This document shows, piece after piece, positions 26,001 through 36,510 of a DNA stretch of 64,000 bases. The DNA comes from Drosophila pseudoobscura (Eukaryota > Arthropoda > Insecta > Diptera > Drosophilidae). The DNA is taken from assembly GCF_009870125.1 (NCBI RefSeq), contig NC_046683.1:49429869-49493868 (forward strand), read 5' to 3'. Below the pieces are notes generated by a model that ran no database searches, was not told the origin of the DNA, and was given only the letters and a program-made list of their open reading frames with translations. How positions within the stretch are numbered: position 1 is the stretch's first letter; the number at the start of each line of letters is the position of its first letter. Position numbers and translations under genes: made by a program.

Positions 26001-29000
26001 GAAGGGTAACAGACCAATAGATAGGAAGAGGGGAGTAAGCGAGGGGGGAGCAATGGGGGGAGACCGGCATATTGCACATGTGCAGCGTCAGCGTCAGCGA
26101 GCGAATATTAAATATGAAGAGAAAGAAGAAGTAGGAGGAGGAGAAGGAGAAGCAGAAGCACAGCCTAGAGAGAATAGGCTGCTCTGTGTCTATCCCTCTC
26201 CAACTCGCTGGCAAGTTCATTGAACCTCATTTACAGTTCACTAGTTTAACGCCACGCCACACATTCCCATGGGCCAGAAAGGGACACACAGAACGGGGGG
26301 CGAGGCAAACAATGGGTGTGCAAAAAAAAAAAAAAAAAAAAATGGGGAATCGAGAAGGGAAAGCGCTGAGAAATAACTGGAGACAAAAACGAAACTAATG
26401 CGATTTGTGGTAGCAGCAGCAGCAGCACAGATTCAAAGAGATTTCGTTCGTTCGTTCGTTTCGTTTGGAGTGGCGCCGCCACCGCCGACAGCCAAAAGCA
26501 ATCAAATCCAATTAAGAGCAAAAAAAATAATGGCAGCGTAGCATGGGAGGGGGGAGGAGTGAGAGAGGAAGCAGAACTTTGTTTCAGTTCGAAAAAAACT
26601 TTTTGTAAGCGTCTCTGCCAATATGTAAACGCAACAACAGCAGCAGAAACAGGCGCAGGAACAACTCTGCTCAAAGAGAGCGCAGCCAAAGAGAGCAGAG
26701 GAGCGAGGGAGCGAGCGAGAGAGTGGCAAACAGCAGCCGCCGCAGTAACAGAAGTATCAGCAAAAACCCAACAACAATAAACTCTTTGACCAGCAGCTGC
26801 TGCTGCTGCTGCCGCTGCCGCTACGAAGCGAGTCTCTGCACAGTGGGATGCAGGTGTTTCATTTCGCAATAAAATGAAAAGACATAATTGCATGTGCAGA
26901 TGTCTGGGCCTGCAGGGAGTTTCAGGGAAAACAAATTAACGAAGGTTCCCAGGCTAATTCCGAAACCACTGTGCCGACATTTGCACAGCACAGTGGGATG
27001 AAGGTGCCTTATAATTTACTTTAAGCAACCATATGGTTGAGAAATGTTTGCAAACTGTATGCTCATGCGATCCCACTGTGCCGTCATTTACACTGCACAA
27101 CAATCCACAAATACAAGTGTTCGGGGTGGCGGCTGCTGCTAATGGAACACAGGGCGGCTGCAGCGTCGGCAGAGGAAGAAACAGCAAATGGAAACCGCTG
27201 CTCTGTCTGTGCCGTGTGTCGGTCTCTCTCTCTCTCTCTTTCTCTGTCGCTGTCTACAATGCACCAACAAATCAGCAGCAAATGCAACAAAAGCAAAACA
27301 GCAGCAGACAGCAAATACAACAAAGGCAATACAGCAGCAGACAGTAAAAACCAACGGACAAACAGCAGCAGCAGAAGCAGTAGAGGAGAGGAGAGGAGAG
27401 GAGAGACGACAGCCTCTCATTGTAGTAGTTGTTGTTTTTGTTGGTGGCAGAGTCCAAAGGCAGCAAAAGTTCTGTTCCCCAAGGCGGAAGAGAGACAGAC
27501 AGATGAGAGGGGGAGTGGGCAGAGAGGGGGTGTCACAGTTAGTGCGTTCAGTATGTTCCCATAAATTTAAATTTGCGCGCAAACGGCGCCCACAACAACA
27601 AGAGTAAGAGCAGCGCAGCGCAGCGCCGCAGCAGCAGCCGCCGCCGCACGAGCACCAGCGGGATGGAGAATGAACAGCAAAAGGCAATAAAAGAGAGAAT
27701 GCGTTTTCTTTTTTTGGGGGGTGGCTTTTGGGCCGTCAACTTAGTGGGGGGAAGCTGTGCTGTGTGCTGGTGGGAGGGGGAGAAAAGTTGTATGGAACGG
27801 GATTATGTTGGGGGTCGAAAGTCGTTGGCAGAATGGGAGAGGGCAGAATAGGAGAGATGGGGAGTGGAGCACAGCCAAAAGTAGTAAAAAGGAGAAAGAA
27901 GCAGCTAGAGGGTGTTAAAAATCTCTCCATTCTTGGGATACACACACACACAAGTCAGCCTCTGAGTAAAAAGAGGCGGAGGCGACATACTATCATGAAG
28001 AGGAAGAGGAGGAGGAGACATCCTCCGCCCAGCAACTGCAAGAGGAGCCCGGAGCACAGAGAATCCGTCTAGACAACATTGTAAGTAGATACAAATATTT
28101 GTTGGGCTCCACACCGCAACAGAAGGAGCAAAGGAAAGAAATAATGAAGTAAGCTCTTCCTATCGCATGCTTTAGCTCTCTCTCTCTCTCTCTCGCTCGC
28201 TCCCACTATTCGATAAGGAAACAATTGTTACGGGTTTTTTCTGTATTCCATGGATTGCACCATCATTAACGGTGTTTACGGATAAGATAAGGCACGCACA
28301 GAAAACGATTACCGTACATTTTTTCACTTTGTTTCTTTTTTCGTGTAAAAATTCAATTTCGCAAAAGGGAAATTAATTATACTACAGGAAAAACACTCTG
28401 TCTCGCTCTCTCAGCCATGCCTAACTGTTATTATTTGTTTATGCTTTTGTATGGCTCTCTCTTTCTTTCCTCTTCCTCATTTTGTTATTGATATTTTTAT
28501 GGCTCTCCTTCACTTCTTTCTTTCTTGATTTTTTGTTATTGATTTCACTTTTTGTTGTTGAATTTTTCATGTTTTTTCTCACAAACAAAATACATTCCAA
28601 ACCGCACGTGTGTTGTTTCTGTATAACAAAAAAAAAACAAACATATAACAGCTGTTGTTGCCGCGGTATAACAGTTGTAGCTATTGCTTTTTTGTTGTTG
28701 CTGGGCATGCGATCACACCTGTCTGGGCCCCTCTGCCAGCGCCGACGCTAACGTCACCTCCACGGCTGGCTCACAGAATTGTTTCTGCCAATTATTTACC
28801 ATATTTTCTCATATTTCTTGTATTCCCACACCACACACAGTCTTTTCTGTTCGAGCACATTTGTTTTATGGAAATCCAAGGGAATCTTCGAAAGTAATAC
28901 ACAGAAAAAAAATAGTCTCTTTCTGCATCGAAATGCAATGAGCGGGCAGCGCAGTCGCAGTCGCAGTCGGCTGAGAATACGACGTCAGCTGCTGCGTCAC

Positions 29001-29796
29001 GGCGACGCCGCTTGTGTCAGAAGTTGTAAAACCGGATTTTCCTTTTTTGGGCGCGCGCGGCTGTTGTATAGCTTATTGTTGTTGCCTTTTGCACTTTGTT
29101 TTTCGATTTGTGTTTGAAATTCCTCTGGTCTTTTTATTGATGAAAAATGTTAAACTGATCAGCATTTGCTGTCTCTCTTTCACTCAAGGGCAGCACTGCG
29201 ATATCGCTGCTTTTTCTTCTTCTTTTCCACATTCTTTTGGAACACTTCTTGCACTTACACTTGTTGGGGCGACTGCAATAACAAATTCGCAGTATGTTTG
29301 TTTGTTTGCTTTTCTTTTACCTAGTAATAATTTACTGAAGCAACTAACTCACACACGCGCACGCACAAACAGAAAAAAAACAAATGAAACACGCCAAGCG
29401 ACGCGCCGCTAAAACAAAACAAAAACGCAAAACGCGGAAAAAACTTTAAATAAAACAAAGCCGCGTCTAATTTTTGCCGTTGGCTAGAATTTTGTTTTGA
29501 GCCGTGAAATTAACTTTAATTCAAACTAATAATTTTTATTTTATTTTTTGTTTTTTAAGCTGTCGGCACACAACAAACGCAATCGCAGCGCGACGACGAC
29601 AGAATTCCGTGCGGTTAAAAGCTGCTCTTACTTAATTTACTTAATTCGGCAACGACGCGCAGCAACCGCTCAGTTCAAAAAAATTGGAAAATTTGATATT
29701 TTGATAACATTGCGAGATGAATTTACATTTGCTCAATTCATTACATGGCAAATACACGGTAGCTACACATTTGCTACATAATGGGAGGAAAAAAAT
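23054..29796. other. Phactr distal intron / proximal promoter region
   Basis: The first few hundred bases above 23053 should hold the 5'UTR and promoter of the proximal isoform; I see no clear TATA box, but TAATAATCGATATCG at 23522-23536 is DRE-like. Beyond that are simple repeats: CAG/CAA, GA/CT tracts, poly-A at 26321-26342, and TTCG repeats 26447-26460. Region 29240-29660 has 5'UTR-like texture on the minus strand (CA-rich, then TTACTAG|GTAAAAG near 29320) and might be another noncoding first exon, but this is weak. No convincing coding exon. Confidence 0.45.
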
Positions 29797-29989
29797 GGTA
29801 TGGACGACAGGCCACACGGCCCAGAAAATTCAACGCACGCAAGGTGAAATCCACCCTATTTGCCTAATATACCTTGGAAACAACATCATCGTTTTTGTTT
29901 GCAAGGTATATTGCTCGTCAAAACACGGCAAGGTGAGGTTTGTACCAGCCCTGACATCTTTCTTGGCTGCTTTGCCTGTTGTCCATACC
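29797..29989. repeat. Foldback/MITE-like repeat, copy 1
   Basis: It begins GGTATGGACGACAGGC and ends with GCCTGTTGTCCATACC, which is the inverted complement of GGTATGGACAACAGGC. So it is a 193-bp element with terminal inverted repeats of about 16 bp, with weaker match extending to about 30 bp. There is no coding capacity. Related left ends occur at 30198 and 30348. Confidence 0.65.
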
Positions 29990-30197
29990 CCTTTTTATAG
30001 CCCATTCAAAATTACGACTCATTTTTGCGTCGCATTTTGAGCGTCTACCCTCAGAAGTATACCGAAATATACCGGCTCTCTTAAAAAATACACTGATGGC
30101 AAAAACGAGCTTAACAGCTCGTCAGCTTGAATAAACCGCTGAAAATAATACTATTTGATCTTGTAAAATTTCCCCGCTGTGAAATCGCGAACAACGG

Positions 30198-30290
30198 GGT
30201 ATGGACAACAGGCAGAACGGTCAAGAAAATGCAACACATGTAAGGTAAAGTCCACCCCTTTTGCATGACATACCATGTTGTACGATAACA
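30198..30290. repeat. Foldback repeat, copy 2 (left end only)
   Basis: It starts GGTATGGACAACAGGC and continues with AAGAAAATGCAACACATG, matching the AGAAAATTCAACGCACG of copy 1. The matching right inverted repeat is not seen, so it is probably truncated. It is followed by CCTCAGAAATATACCGAAAT, also present near 30048. Confidence 0.55.
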
Positions 30291-30347
30291 GACCCTCAGA
30301 AATATACCGAAATGCCCATTTCACTGTAGAAAACATGTTGCCGGCAA

Positions 30348-30532
30348 GGTATGGACAAAAAGCAAAACAACCCAGAAAATCCCACGCATACACATCTACC
30401 CCGATTCCTAACATATCGTGAATGTTTACAAGGCTGTTAAGCAATCACAGCATATTATTGATCAAGCACGGTGAGGTGAGGTGCGTGTTTCCTTGAAATG
30501 TTGATGAACCATTTTTGCCTGGGATCCATACC
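30348..30532. repeat. Foldback repeat, copy 3
   Basis: It starts GGTATGGACAAAAAGC and ends GCCTGGGATCCATACC, imperfect inverted complements; 185 bp. The internal AGAAAATCCCACGC matches copies 1 and 2. Nonautonomous, no ORF. Confidence 0.55.
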
Positions 30533-33500
30533 TTTCCATAGCCCAGAACAGTTCGGTTTGGCGGTTTTTCTTTTGAAAATTGTGGAACCTATTCAGTTCA
30601 GCCGCACCGTATGTATCCAGCAGCATGCAGTATGTTGCTAGCATGTTGCTGGGGGGGCCTACTAGGGTTCAAATTAACAAACAAAAAAAAGACTGTTATA
30701 TTCAAAACAAATGTAACAGCCGAACTCAACTTCCAAACTCTTCTTTCTGGTTCTTACATACGGGGGCTGCCTTTTAAGTCGGTAGTCTTGGCCATTTCTA
30801 GAACTTGATCAGTTCACAGTCTTCTACCATCGCCTTTTATATCGTAACATTGGTCATGGGTTTCTACTATGTTCGACGTAGATCTTCAAGACTAGAAGGC
30901 ATCGATCACGGCCACTGAACCACGCGAACAATGGATGCTGTGCCATGAGATATAGGCAATAAATAAGGCCAATAAATATTTTTATTTACTACTTTCAAAG
31001 ACACTTTTCCGTTGGAAAACTTCTGAACCTTCAACCTCACATATTTATTGGCTTATTCCATACCCCTTCGCAATCGAAACCCCCTCCCCAGCATCAACCA
31101 CAACATACCCCAAAAATAATTTCCGCCAGCTTGGAAATGGAATGGAAATTGTATCTGGAAAATGTCGAAACTATCATTGAAAATCCATTTGCATACCAAA
31201 GTAAAATAAAAGATAAATACAAATAATATTTTGCTTTTGCAAGCACTATACGCCCCTCCCCTCCCCACCCCACCACTCCCTGCCATCAACCATTTTCAAA
31301 CTGTAACAAAACATAGCTCTCCCCTTGGGAGCGGCCACCGGAATCCCATGAAGCAATCGTTGAAAGAAAAAACAAAACACTTCAAAAGCAAATTTTGCCT
31401 TGTTTTTCCACAAACACAAACACAAACACACACACACACATGCACAGGGAAATACCATAAACAAAAGAGGGAAAATCTCTTCTAAGTTTTTCCAAAAATT
31501 GCTCTTCAAGAAATTTCCAAAGTGGCTGATGGCGTCTCCTATTTTTGGGCCCACATTTTATTTTGGTTTACACAAATACATACGTGCATAAGTACAGTGG
31601 ACTATCACATGGACGGAAACATATACCACATATTTGCACTGTTTTTGTGAACGGAAGTATCACTGGCTTTAGTTATGCTCCCTGTTGGCGGGAGGGGGTG
31701 CCACGATGTGGTGGGGGTAACGGGGTAACGTTGCCACAGGAATGTTGTTTGTATTTTTGTTTCCAAAAATGCCGGCAAATGCATAGCAGAGCGCAGGTCC
31801 AAAGAGAGCAGCGACATCAAAGAGAGCGAGAGAGAGAGAGTGCAAAATTGACAACAGTTTTTGAAGCGCTGCACTGGCCTGAACCGTTTTAGAGTAAGTG
31901 TCATTTATAGCATGGGAGTAAAATGTTTCGTCTGACGGTGCTCTGAAACTGTAAAATAACTTAAAACTGTGTGTCGATGGAGAGGGGGACGGGATAACGG
32001 CGGCGCAGGAATGTTGCTTGTGTTTTTGTTTTGTTGTTTCCAAAAATGCCGGCAAATGCATAGCAGAGCGCAAGTCCAAAGAGAGCAGGAACATGAAAGA
32101 GAGCGAGAGAGCAAAATGCACAACAGTTTTTTGGGCGCTGTAGTGGCTTGTAGAGTCACTGGTACGAAGCGTTTTTGAGTAGCTGCCGTTTATAGCATGC
32201 GCGAAAAATGTTTCAGTTAATTAGAAACTGTAAAAACTTAAAACTGTGTCGCAGAATAAAAAACTGTATGGAAACAGATTTTGAAAGGGGGTTGAGTATG
32301 AAAAGTGTTCTGGTTTGAGAAAGTGTTTATCATAGCAGTGCATGTTAAACTGCGATCAGTAGAATTTTTATGCATTTGAAACTGTGGGCGCGAGATTCAG
32401 AAGAATTTGAAACTGTTGTCAAGCGGATTGAAGGGAATTTCCAAAATATTCTGTAGGGAATATTCATAGAAACCGTGGAAAAAGAGTCCAAGTGAATGTA
32501 CAACTGTTAAGGAGATCTTAAAACTGTAGTTTTGCGATCTTTTGAGGGAAATGGGTAAAAATGAACAGTTTTAACACATTTTTCAGGGCTCATCTATTGT
32601 TTAACTGAAAGAAAGTTCTAGTTAGTATACAAAATAGAGGGACTTGCTTCCACTACTCCACTATCATCACAGAAAATCGCCGTAGCATCTTCAATGCACC
32701 GCCCCCAAGCGACTATCCTTCAAGAAAATTAACTTGAGAATCCTGATAAAAGAGCTGCCATTCATTGCAATGGCAGAGAGCTGCCAACTTAATTTATATT
32801 GTATTTTAGATGCAAAATTCACAACAGCCAAAGGAGGAGTAAAAGAGATGCAGGAGAAGGAGGAGACTGCAACAATAGAAGAATGAACAAAGAGAGGGAG
32901 AGAGAGAGAGAGAGAGAAGCTGCTTTAATTTTACAACTTGACAAATTGAATGTTTTTTTGTGGAATGAAAACTGGAACAAAGAAAAAGGAAAATATGCTC
33001 GTAGAAGGGAAACTTTTTAACAGAGAACGAAGTACGGATACCCTCGAATATAGTCATTATTTCTATGATCGGAATTGGTTGAAAAGTGTAAGATTTGATT
33101 GATTGTTATAGGAAGTTTTAGGGGGTTTTGTACCATGAGAGTGGATGTGGAAGATAAAAGACGAAAACCCTCTTAAAGGGCAACACCAAGACGAGTTAAT
33201 ATCCCCAACAGAAAGAGCTGCAGCAGAACAAAGGAAATGCAGTGAAGGAAAGCGAGGAGAATGGCGGAGAAAGCGGGAAGAACAGTTGGGGCAAGCGGGG
33301 CAGGGTGATGGGGCAAGCGGGGCAGAGTGGTTGGGGGTTGGTAAAACAAGACTACGGAATTAAAGGAACTCGGGGAAGGCACTTTCCTGCAGTCATAACG
33401 ATAATTGTCTCAACAAATTAACATTGCCAAAGGTCAAATGGCATTGGCTTGGGGAATTTCGGATTGCTTCCGTTTCACACAATAGATACTTCCCCCCCCC

Positions 33501-33760
33501 AGTCCCTGTTAGAAAGATAGACAGATACTTGCCTCGAAGCTTAGGTAAACGAAAACCTCTATTAGTGATGCAACGCACGAATCGCAAGGCAGCCATAAAG
33601 ACGAGACTTTGGGGGCCAAAAGCAAAATTAAACGGAGCCACGCCCCCCCCGCCGCCCTGCCCGGCCCAAAACAGAAACAGAAACGGAGGGAACGTGCCAC
33701 GGTCAAGAGTGACCTACCGCACACTGCCGGCCCTCCTCCCTCCCCCCACGGCCGAGCCAA
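30533..33760. other. Phactr distal intron, no gene seen apart from repeats
   Basis: Contains the tandem duplication 31712-32255 and an unusual density of AAACTGT between about 31947 and 32575. The ORFs are short or GA/CT-biased. Confidence 0.5.
31712..32255. repeat. Tandem duplication, about 270-bp unit, two copies
   Basis: Copy 1 (about 31712-31980) and copy 2 (about 31983-32255) share ATGCCGGCAAATGCATAGCA, a GCGCAGGTCC/GCGCAAGTCC segment, the GAGCGAGAGAG tract, ACAACAGTTTTT and TTTATAGCATG, in the same order. They differ by substitutions and small indels, so the duplication is not very recent. Confidence 0.85.
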
Positions 33761-33768
33761 ACTTTGAC

Positions 33769-33776
33769 TATAAAAG
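33769..33776 (+). promoter_or_regulatory. TATA box of the nested cuticle-like gene
   Basis: TATAAAAG lies 74 bp before the ATG at 33843. An initiator TCAGTT at 33805-33810 (A at 33807) is slightly far (38 bp); TCATAT at 33800 is at the usual spacing. A TATA promoter fits a strongly expressed, stage-specific secreted-protein gene. Confidence 0.75.
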
Positions 33777-33842
33777 CCACTACCTTTGGGGTTGGTAAAT
33801 CATATCAGTTTCTGTTCCACCAGCAGCCACAATCCCCACAAG

Positions 33843-34173
33843 ATGTTCAAGTTTGTGAGTAGACCAGTGGATACCCGAAAGGAAGCCCCCCCCAGGATCA
33901 GCTCATCCAAGAAATCTCTTCATCTCTCCATCTTTCTGTTCCCAGTTCGCTCTGTGCCTTTTCGCCGTCGTTGCTTTGGCCACCGCCAAGCCGCAATTCC
34001 TGACCGCCTACTCGGCGGCCACGCCCTATGTGGCAGCCACGCCCTATGCGGCCTACACCGGCGGCGTCTACGCCTCGCCCTACACCGCCGCCTACACCAG
34101 CGGCGTGTATGCCGCCTCGCCGTATGCCTACAGCGCCGGATATCCCTACAGCTCTCTGTATCTGAGACGTTAA
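33843..34173 (+). CDS. Small secreted Ala/Tyr-rich cuticle-like protein, nested in Phactr intron
   Basis: Two exons: 33843-33854 (ATGTTCAAGTTT, donor GTGAGT) and 33946-34173, joined by a 91-nt intron with a pyrimidine-rich acceptor ending CCCAG; 79 residues. The tiny first exon coding for Met-Phe-Lys-Phe followed by the rest of the signal peptide is the usual layout of insect cuticle genes. Residues 1-18 (MFKFFALCLFAVVALATA) form a signal peptide, cleaved before KPQF. The mature chain is a low-complexity repeat of Ala, Tyr, Pro, Ser, Gly and Val (units like AATPYAAYTGGVYASPY) ending in LYLRR. It has no Rebers-Riddiford chitin-binding domain, so 'cuticle or other extracellular structural protein' is inferred from composition. 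A TATA box lies upstream and AATAAA follows at 34221. It is antisense to Phactr. Confidence 0.85.
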
Positions 34174-34220
34174 ACGAATCCCCACTGTACGATCGATCCT
34201 TGATGACAGCCCAATGAACG

Positions 34221-34226
34221 AATAAA
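34221..34226 (+). terminator. Polyadenylation signal of the nested gene
   Basis: AATAAA 48 bp after the stop codon at 34171-34173. Confidence 0.75.
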
Positions 34227-35507
34227 ACTGATAATTCTCGATCTAAAGAGTCCCCCAAAAACTATTTTGCTTTGAGTGGGGGACAGGGGATTGGGGGGCC
34301 AAGCTTTTTGGTTTTTGCTTTGCAATTTCCGTTCCGGCTATCAAAAGCATTCGCCTCGTATATCATGTGGCAAGTGGCAGATACACAGCACGAGGGGTGG
34401 GGGGGGGGGGGCACATGCATCGTTTGCTAAAATGTGCAAATTATGGCAACTAAGTTGCCGCATGTTGTCCCAAGCACGCAATGGGTTAAGTGCAGTGCAG
34501 AGAGAGACGGAGAGAGAGGGAGAGTGGAGTGGCAGGGTGCATGCTGCATGCTGCATGCTGCATGGACTTTACTTCAGGTTCCAGTCGGTATCTTTTCTCG
34601 CCGGCACCCCCCACTGCCATTCTCCTCATTCTTTTCTTAGTCGCTGTCGCCATTTGCATGTTGCACATGTGTGTGCGTGTGGCATGCTTTCAGGCGCATT
34701 GTGGCATTGTGGAATTGTGGCATTGCGGCACTGTGGTTTCGAATTGGCCAAAATGCAAATGCCCCAACGAAAAGTAAAGCAAACTAAAGGAGCATTCAAA
34801 ATGCCAGCCAAAAGGAAAATTGGGTCGCAATGATAACGGTAAAAGGAAAAATGGGAAAACTGCGCGAAAAATGATGAATGCGTAAAGAAGAAAATCATAA
34901 ACACGAGTGGCTTGTGTGCGAAACAAATGCAAAGGAAAATGCATTTAGAAAAGCAAAGAAATTGCCAGCTCCAGGGGAAATTCGGGGGAAATTCGGAAAA
35001 ACCCACACCATTGCACACGGTGCATGGAACAAAGAATGTTGACTCCCATTTTCCACATTTATAATCTTAAATTCTACAACCAAAAGCACTCCTTTTCCAC
35101 CCACCTCTATGTGGAAAGAAAAACCAATAAACTTTTCACTTAATTTTCCATTATTACCCCATTGTTTTTCTTTGCCTCAAGAACAAACAGAAACTGTGTT
35201 TTCATTCCCACTCCCGCCATCCCACTGTGCAGAGGAAATCTCCCCCACAGTGGGGCGCGGGGTAGGGTGGGGGGGGATAGAGAGAAAAGCCGTCATCACC
35301 AGGAGGCGTCGTCATCCACCATGTGGAAATTGTTCGTTTTCCTTTTTTTTTTGTTTTTTTTGCCTGCCTGGCATTAAGCGTGGAACAAACTTTGAGATAT
35401 GTGGTATAAAAAAAAGAGGGGAATGGTGGGGAATTTCCAAATCTAAATCTAATTTGCATCTAGGTGGGATGACGGTAAGCCACAGGAGGCAACGCCCACC
35501 ACATCCT

Positions 35508-36240
35508 GGCTAGAGGAGGGCTGGCAACACGCCCACCACATCCTGGCTAGAGGAGGGCTGGCAACACGCCCACCACATCCTGGCTAGAGGAGGAGGCGAC
35601 GTCTGCCACAGAATTATAGGGACAGAGGCGATGACGCCTACCACATCCTCGAGAGGGGAAGGGCTGACGCCTTGATAGAAGAGGCAGGCAGGCGCCTCCT
35701 GGACCAGCTTCGATAGAGTAGGAGGAGGCGACTCCAGAGCCTCGATAGAGTAGGAGGAGGCGACTCCAGAGCCTCGATAGAGCGGGAGGAGGCGTCTCCA
35801 GAGCCTCGATAGAGTAGGAGGAGGCGTCTCCAGAGCCTCGATAGAGCAGGCAGGCGCCTCCTGCCACAGCCAGCGCCTCGATAGAGCAGGCGGAGGCGAC
35901 TCCAGAGCCTCGATAGAGCAGGCAGGCGCCTCCCGACAGAGCCAGCGCCTCGTTGAAGCAGGAGGAGGCGATTCCAGAGCCTCGATAGAGCAGGCAGGCG
36001 CCTCCCGGCACAGCCAGCGCCTCCATAGAGCAGGAGGAGGCGACTCCAGAGCCTCGATAGAGCAGGCAGGCGCCTCCTGCCACAGCCAGCGCCTCGATAG
36101 AGCAGGCGGAGGCGACTCCAGAGCCTCGATAGAGCAGGCAGGCGCCTCCCGACAGAGCCAGCGCCTCGTTGAAGCAGGAGGAGGCGATTCCAGAGCCTCG
36201 ATAGAGCAGGCAGGCGCCTCCCGCCAGAGCCAACGCCTCC
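35508..36240. repeat. GC-rich compound minisatellite with higher-order structure
   Basis: Three parts. At 35508-35600 is a 37-bp unit (about 2.5 copies, with CACATCCTGGCTAGAGGAGG). At 35705-35845 is a 32-bp unit (four copies, GCCTCGATAGAGTAGGAGGA core). At 35845-36235 are alternating 40- and 32-bp units forming a 72-bp dimer, three dimers making a 216-bp higher-order repeat present nearly twice (TCCCGACAGA recurs at 35931 and 36147). Minus-strand frames stay open for 260-290 codons because no unit carries a stop. I treat this as noncoding repeat inside the Phactr intron, immediately downstream (minus sense) of the recursive splice site. Confidence 0.85.
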
Positions 36241-36456
36241 ATAGAGCCCCGTTTTAGAAGAAAATAAAATCCCACGCATAAGTAAACCCACACCCACACA
36301 CGCCAAAATGTCTCTGGAAAGTGGGCGAATGTCAAAAGTCATTGCATACATTTCAGGGGAAGTCCACGCTGCTTCCTCCACCACGAACTTCGGTTTCGCC
36401 TCATTATCATCCTCATGTGTGTGGCTGTGTGGCTGGATGTAGTCCATCAATGTCAG

Positions 36457-36510
36457 ACTTACCTGCAAAAGAGATAGGGAGAAAGAGAGGGAAAGAGAGA
36501 GAGATTCAGG
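36457..36510 (-). promoter_or_regulatory. Recursive (ratchet) splice site in the long Phactr intron
   Basis: On the minus strand a long pyrimidine tract (CTCTCTCTTTCCC..., about 36470-36505) leads to TTTTGCAG directly abutting GTAAGT; the junction is between 36463 and 36462. This is the fly ratchet-point consensus (Yn-NCAG|GTAAGT): an acceptor that regenerates a donor and leaves no exon. It sits in the intron used by the distal first exons (43333 or 47669 to 9594), dividing about 33.7 kb into about 6.9 and 26.9 kb. The proximal isoform (22198) starts downstream and would not need it. A possible cryptic donor AAAT|GTATGC lies near 36352; if the intervening segment were kept, phase-1 reading meets TGA after 16 codons, so retention would be unproductive. 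Confidence 0.7.

Noticed and set aside
26246..26893. 215-residue minus-strand ORF
   Set aside because: Poly-Ala, Ser/Leu-rich translation of GCT/CTC repeats; no protein-like segments.
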